Below are positions 60,716-64,000 of a DNA stretch of 64,000 nt, piece by piece. A program made the translations under genes and the position numbers. The stretch is from Candidatus Saccharimonadota bacterium (GTDB lineage Bacteria; Patescibacteriota; Saccharimonadia; Saccharimonadales; UBA4665): positions 62,001-126,000 of the forward strand of contig JAQGGT010000006.1 in assembly GCA_028289245.1 (NCBI GenBank), read 5' to 3'. Each line of letters begins with the position of its first letter. Within the stretch, counting starts at the first letter, position 1. A model generated the notes under the pieces. That model was not told the origin of the DNA, made no database searches, and saw only the letters and a list, made by a program, of their open reading frames with translations.

Positions 60716-62019
60716 GAGGCGAACTCGCGCCGCAGCCATTCGTCGAGGCTGTTGCCGCCCCCACCGGCCATGCACACTACCATGTCACCGGCGTCGAGGT
60801 GATTCTGGATGGTGGTGCGGAGCATTTCGTCGCGCTCAGCGGCCACCGCAAATGATGAATCGCTCAAATAACTGATTAGCTCGGCAGGAGCCAGTACCGG
60901 CTGGGCCGGATCTTCGCGCGCCAAGTAACTGGGGATCCAGTACAGCCGCGCAGCGCCGTCAAAGCAGTCTTTATACTCTTCCTTGAGATAATGCTGACGG
61001 CGATTGGTTAACGGCTCGTAGACCACCACCAAATCCTGGCCACTTTCGTCGGCCATTTCGCGGGCCACGCTCATGGCGCCACGGATTTTCTCGGGCGTGT
61101 GGGCGTAGTCGCTAAATAAGTTGGGGGCGATCTGTTCCATCCGCCGTTGCAGGCCAGGGAAGCGGTTGACGTGCTCGACCAGCTCGTTAAGCTTGGCGCC
61201 CGTAATTTTGTGCACTGCTTGCATGGCCAGCCAGGCGTCGTGCCGGTTGTACAGACCTTTGAGCGTTAGGCGCTGCAGCGCTTCGTCATCGGGGCTGAAC
61301 AGCTTGATATCGTTGTCTAAGCCCTCCAGCCCTAAGTATTCGGCGTCGTCTTGCCACAGAAGGCTGCACTGACTCTGATTGATAAAGTCGCGAAAAGCCT
61401 GCTGATATTCTTCGCGGGTCGGAAAGATCTCGTGATGGTCCCACGACACGCCGGTAATTACACTCAATGCCGGTTCGTAAGCCAAGAAATTGCGGTCAAA
61501 TTCATCAGCTTCATAGACAAAATACTGACTATCAACGGTGTACTCGCCCATGTCTCCAAACGACGTTTTGGCCGGTAGCAGGTAACTTATCGGTGCCTTG
61601 AGCTGCTTAAAGAGCCAAACCGTCATCGCCGTGGTAGTTGTTTTACCGTGGGTACCGGCTATGGCGACCATTTTCAGATCATTTTCTAGCAGTAGTTGGT
61701 TAAGCAGCTCATCGCGTTTGCTGGTCTTGATGTCCTGCTCGGCGCAAAACTGTAGCTCGGGCGAACTTTCGGGGTGCTCCAAAGCCACTGCCGAGCTGTA
61801 GACCAACCAGTCGATTGGGGTGGCATCGTGCACCGCGGCGATAGCTTCGCGGGTCTGGCCGATGTGAATGTTAGTAATACCGTGCGTGCGTAAGTACTGA
61901 ATATACTGCGAATCTTGTTTGTCCGACCCCGACACCGTGTAGCCGGCCTGCTGGGCTATCTGGGCCAGCGGCCCGATACCCGCACCACCAATTGCCGAAA
62001 AATAAATATGCATAGACAT
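60712..62019 (-). CDS. murC: UDP-N-acetylmuramate-L-alanine ligase (MurC/Mpl family)
   Basis: The ligase adds L-Ala to UDP-MurNAc in peptidoglycan synthesis. The 435-residue protein has the N-terminal Rossmann loop FSAIGGAGIGPLA, the ATP motif GTHGKTTTTAMTV and the YAHTPEKIRGAM region of Mur ligases. At 435 residues it is a little short for MurC (about 460), and Mpl is the closest alternative. A start at MSMH (62019) or the second Met (62013) cannot be chosen. It overlaps the DNPH1-like gene. Confidence 0.85.
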   Translation of the reverse strand: MSMHIYFSAIGGAGIGPLAQIAQQAGYTVSGSDKQDSQYIQYLRTHGITNIHIGQTREAIAAVHDATPIDWLVYSSAVALEHPESSPELQFCAEQDIKTSKRDELLNQLLLENDLKMVAIAGTHGKTTTTAMTVWLFKQLKAPISYLLPAKTSFGDMGEYTVDSQYFVYEADEFDRNFLAYEPALSVITGVSWDHHEIFPTREEYQQAFRDFINQSQCSLLWQDDAEYLGLEGLDNDIKLFSPDDEALQRLTLKGLYNRHDAWLAMQAVHKITGAKLNELVEHVNRFPGLQRRMEQIAPNLFSDYAHTPEKIRGAMSVAREMADESGQDLVVVYEPLTNRRQHYLKEEYKDCFDGAARLYWIPSYLAREDPAQPVLAPAELISYLSDSSFAVAAERDEMLRTTIQNHLDAGDMVVCMAGGGGNSLDEWLRREFAS

Positions 62020-62076
62020 AAGTATATACCACCGATTAGTCGCTGCCCGGCCTGCTGCGATATAATCATAACCAAG

Positions 62077-62667
62077 ATGTTTGCAAAACTCCTAAAACTG
62101 TCGCCGCTGCCGCTTTTCGTGGCCCTTGTCGTGAGCCTGCTCGTCTGCGGCTTCTCCTTGCGCCACAACAACGAGCACATGCTCAAGCTCCGCGACGCTG
62201 TCTACAGCGCCGACAAAGCCGGCAGCGACGTCACCGTGCCGCTGCAAAGCCTCCAGGCCTATGTTACCACCCACATGAACACCAACCTCGATACCGGCGT
62301 TTATCCGCCAATCCAGCTCAAATACACCTACGACCGCCTCGTCCAGGCCCAAGGTGCCGCCACCACTGCCCAAAACAGCCAAAACTCCCAGGTCTACGTC
62401 GACGCCCAAAAAGCCTGCGAGGCCGCCATCCCCACCGGCTTTTCCGGCCGTGGCCGCGTTGGCTGTATCGAAGACTATGTCAGCAAGCACACCACCACCT
62501 CCCCCGTCGGCGCGACCATCCCCGACGCCCTCTACAAGTTCAGTTTCGTCTCGCCGCGCTGGTCCCCCGACCTCGCCGGCTGGTCCGTCGTCGCCAGCGC
62601 CGTTCTGGCGGTGCTGCTGCTCATCTCCCTAGTCATCCGCTTCGCCACCCGCAGCAAACACTCATAA
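62077..62667 (+). CDS. Membrane protein with two terminal helices, unknown
   Basis: The ATG at 62077 follows TATAAT (62061-62066) and gives 196 residues. One membrane helix lies near the N-terminus (LPLFVALVVSLLVCGFSL), the other near the C-terminus (WSVVASAVLAVLLLISLVIRF). Between them lies an outer segment of about 120 residues with two cysteines (KACEAA, VGCIED). It has no known domain. It is divergent from murC, separated by 57 bases. Confidence 0.6.
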   Translation: MFAKLLKLSPLPLFVALVVSLLVCGFSLRHNNEHMLKLRDAVYSADKAGSDVTVPLQSLQAYVTTHMNTNLDTGVYPPIQLKYTYDRLVQAQGAATTAQNSQNSQVYVDAQKACEAAIPTGFSGRGRVGCIEDYVSKHTTTSPVGATIPDALYKFSFVSPRWSPDLAGWSVVASAVLAVLLLISLVIRFATRSKHS

Positions 62668-62712
62668 AGTAGCGATACGGTATAGTTGCCGCCGTTTGGT
62701 ATCATTAACAGT

Positions 62713-63303
62713 ATGAGTAGATTAGACGACCTCAAACAAAGAGTTGAAACCTTATACAATGAGAAACAACCAGATAGGGCCGCCTGGGCTGACTGGCTCT
62801 ACGATAACCATGTGCTCTATGTGGCAACTAAGGCAAGAGAATTGGCCCAAAAATATGGTGCTGATGTAGAACTTGCTGAAGTTGCTGCACTGCTGCACGA
62901 TATCGCGGATTGCACTATGAAGCGTGAGGATCCGGGCCACGAGGCGAAGAGTTTACAACTCGCCGCTCAGCTTATGCGTGAATCCGGCTATTCCGATGAA
63001 GAGATTGAGCTAACAGTAAATGACGCCATTCGGTACCATAGTTGCCATGGTGAAGCGCGTCCAAAGAGTGCAGAAGGGCTTGTGCTAGCCACCGCGGACT
63101 CACTCGCTCATCTCAAAACCGATTTCTATATCTTCGCTACCTGGACTATGGGCAAAGACAGTACCCTAGCAGAAATAAAGGAATGGGTATTAAAAAAAAT
63201 TGAAAGAGACCTCAATAATAAAATCTCCTTCGACGCCGAACGTGAAGATGCTCGCCCAGACCACGACATCATAAAAGAACTTTTCAGTCGCCCAAGCAGA
63301 TAA
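62713..63303 (+). CDS. HD-domain phosphohydrolase
   Basis: The ATG at 62713 (196 residues) gives a classical HD fold: His in NHVLYVATKA, His-Asp in LLHDIADC, His in DPGHEAKSL and Asp in TADSLAHL, a full metal-binding set. Such enzymes hydrolyse nucleotides or phosphate esters; the substrate is unknown. There is no Shine-Dalgarno. TATCAT at 62699 could be a -10 for a nearly leaderless mRNA. It is rich in A/T-ending codons compared with its neighbour, which may hint at transfer. Confidence 0.8.
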   Translation: MSRLDDLKQRVETLYNEKQPDRAAWADWLYDNHVLYVATKARELAQKYGADVELAEVAALLHDIADCTMKREDPGHEAKSLQLAAQLMRESGYSDEEIELTVNDAIRYHSCHGEARPKSAEGLVLATADSLAHLKTDFYIFATWTMGKDSTLAEIKEWVLKKIERDLNNKISFDAEREDARPDHDIIKELFSRPSR

Positions 63304-63341
63304 GCCCTCACTAGCCGGCTTTAAGCTGGCGCGAACTCGGC

Positions 63342-63444
63342 CCAAGCAAGCAACTAGGTAAGCGGAATATGGCGCCAGCCGCGAGTGGAGGGCGGCAGAA
63401 TCCGCCCGTACGAGTTTATTCCGCTTACCTAGTTGCTTGCTTGG
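63342..63444. repeat. Perfect 28-bp inverted repeat with 47-base spacer
   Basis: Bases 63342-63369 are the exact reverse complement of 63417-63444 (arm begins CCAAGCAAGCAACTAGG). The spacer (63370-63416) contains a GGGCGG/CCGCCC hairpin and GCGCCAGC (63372-63379), which could pair with GCTGGCGC (63325-63332) just outside the repeat. CGAGTT (63411-63416) can pair with AACTCG (63334-63339). No ORF lies within. It follows the HD gene by 38 bases. It may be a mobile element remnant or RNA element; its class is unknown. Confidence 0.85.
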
Positions 63445-63462
63445 CATCAGTCGAGCCAACTA

Positions 63463-63488
63463 AAAAAGACCTCCGGAGAGGTCTTTTT
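63463..63488. terminator. Bidirectional intrinsic terminator
   Basis: AAAAAGACCTC (63463-63473) pairs with GAGGTCTTTTT (63478-63488) around a CGGA tetraloop. A-tract and T-tract flanks allow use on both strands: the end of the minus-strand gene that begins beyond the window, and of any plus-strand transcript through the 28-bp inverted repeat. Confidence 0.85.
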
Positions 63489-63504
63489 AGACTATCAAGC
63501 TACA

Positions 63505-64000
63505 TTAGCGAGTAGTAGTGGTAGTGTTAGCACCAGCGTTGCTGTTGGTGTTGGTAGTACCTTGAACGTTGTTCGTGGTGCTGGCGGCAGTAGTGTCGCT
63601 ACACTTCTGACCGTTCGGGTTTTGCTGCTGGAAGGTCTTAACGGCCTTGGCAACTTGACCAGTGTCCTGCAAGTTTTCCCAGAAGGTAACTTGTGAGCGG
63701 TTGATGACCATCTTGTCGTACGGTGAGTGTAATTCACAACCGAGCTTGACGAGCGAAACGCTCGTGTTTGCGTTGGTTGCGGTTGTACCCGTGCTAGATG
63801 TCTGTAGGTAGTAAATGTTGTTTACAACAAAGTACTTGCTGTTTAGTTCGGTCACTTTACCGAAGTAAACCTGACCAGTGCTCAGGAAGACTGCCTGAAG
63901 CTTTGATGTATCGACGAGCTTTTGCTCACCGTTGTCACTCTCGGTTCCAGTCTTGGTTGCGACTACGAAGATGACCAAAATAAGTAAGATAGCAACGACG
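63505..64000 (-). CDS. Membrane-anchored protein, 5' end outside window
   Basis: The frame is open to the window edge, so the start lies beyond 64000; about 165 residues are seen. The visible N-terminus is hydrophobic (AILLILVIFVVATK), which is a membrane anchor. The outer domain has FLSTGQVYFGKVTELNSKYF and LQTSSTG, and the tail is Asn/Thr/Gln-rich and low in complexity. I recognise no family. It ends just before the intrinsic terminator at 63463. Confidence 0.65.
   Translation of the reverse strand, partial: VVAILLILVIFVVATKTGTESDNGEQKLVDTSKLQAVFLSTGQVYFGKVTELNSKYFVVNNIYYLQTSSTGTTATNANTSVSLVKLGCELHSPYDKMVINRSQVTFWENLQDTGQVAKAVKTFQQQNPNGQKCSDTTAASTTNNVQGTTNTNSNAGANTTTTTR

Noticed and set aside
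63342-63444. Integron attC site as an explanation for the inverted repeat
   Set aside because: The arms pair perfectly with no extrahelical bases, no GTTRRRY/RYYYAAC core pair was found at the ends, and no integrase gene is in view.
63342-63444. Transposon end or insertion sequence
   Set aside because: No transposase and no target-site duplication next to the arms; kept only as an unexplained repeat.
1-64000. UGA as a sense codon (code 25 of Gracilibacteria/Absconditabacteria)
   Set aside because: TGA ends several well-bounded genes, for example murC and the GT gene at 24619, so the standard code applies.
1-64000. CRISPR array or prophage
   Set aside because: No regularly spaced repeats, cas genes or phage structural genes were seen. 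The phage-lysozyme-like domain at 3519 belongs to the secretion locus.

Overview
The window looks like a chromosomal segment of a Patescibacteria/CPR bacterium, most likely a Saccharibacteria (TM7) relative. This is inferred from gene content and not from a phylogeny. The pointers are very tight gene packing, the standard genetic code, a VirB4-type secretion locus with cell-wall hydrolases, no metabolic operons beyond nucleotide-sugar, cell-wall and repair genes, and many small membrane-anchored proteins of unknown function.

Layout. (1) 1-5292: the end of a type IV secretion/pilus-like locus, with a VirB4 ATPase C-terminus, a 986-residue membrane protein ending in an M15 (VanY-like) peptidase domain, a lysozyme plus C39-like two-domain hydrolase, and a small anchored protein. 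(2) 5289-11473: the replication origin block. recF, dnaN and dnaA run leftward and rpmH, rnpA, yidC and jag/khpB run rightward, with DnaA-box-like sites between dnaA and rpmH. (3) 11474-45178: about 34 kb of surface-glycan genes. GDP-mannose supply (manC, a eukaryotic-type phosphomannomutase, glmS) feeds gmd and an rmd-like reductase, which would give GDP-D-rhamnose. A Wzm/Wzt ABC exporter, a priming sugar-phosphate transferase, many GT4, GT2 and membrane GT-C type glycosyltransferases, FkbM and other methyltransferases, GtrA proteins and an O-antigen-ligase-like protein complete the set. (4) 45189-49536: small regulatory and unknown genes: a LexA-like DNA-binding domain without its protease, a cobalamin-riboswitch-like leader on an unrecognised 486-residue gene with a zinc-ribbon tail, nadD, a consensus-promoter transcript encoding a 30-residue peptide, and a DsbA-like oxidoreductase. 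(5) 49656-64000: housekeeping and repair genes (short aspS, AlkA-like, iron-free MutY-like, tsaC, mazG, Nudix, DNPH1-like, murC, HD hydrolase) mixed with secreted or anchored proteins. It ends in a perfect 28-bp inverted repeat, a terminator and a truncated gene.

The most interesting items are the riboswitch-like leader on the orphan gene (46376-47960), a beta-sandwich domain apparently shared by a cytosolic methyltransferase and a secreted cell-surface protein, the promoter/structured leader/30-residue peptide unit at 48630-48867, and the 28-bp inverted repeat at 63342-63444. Convergent genes repeatedly share a single four-base stop overlap. No tRNA, rRNA, CRISPR array, transposase or prophage was recognised.
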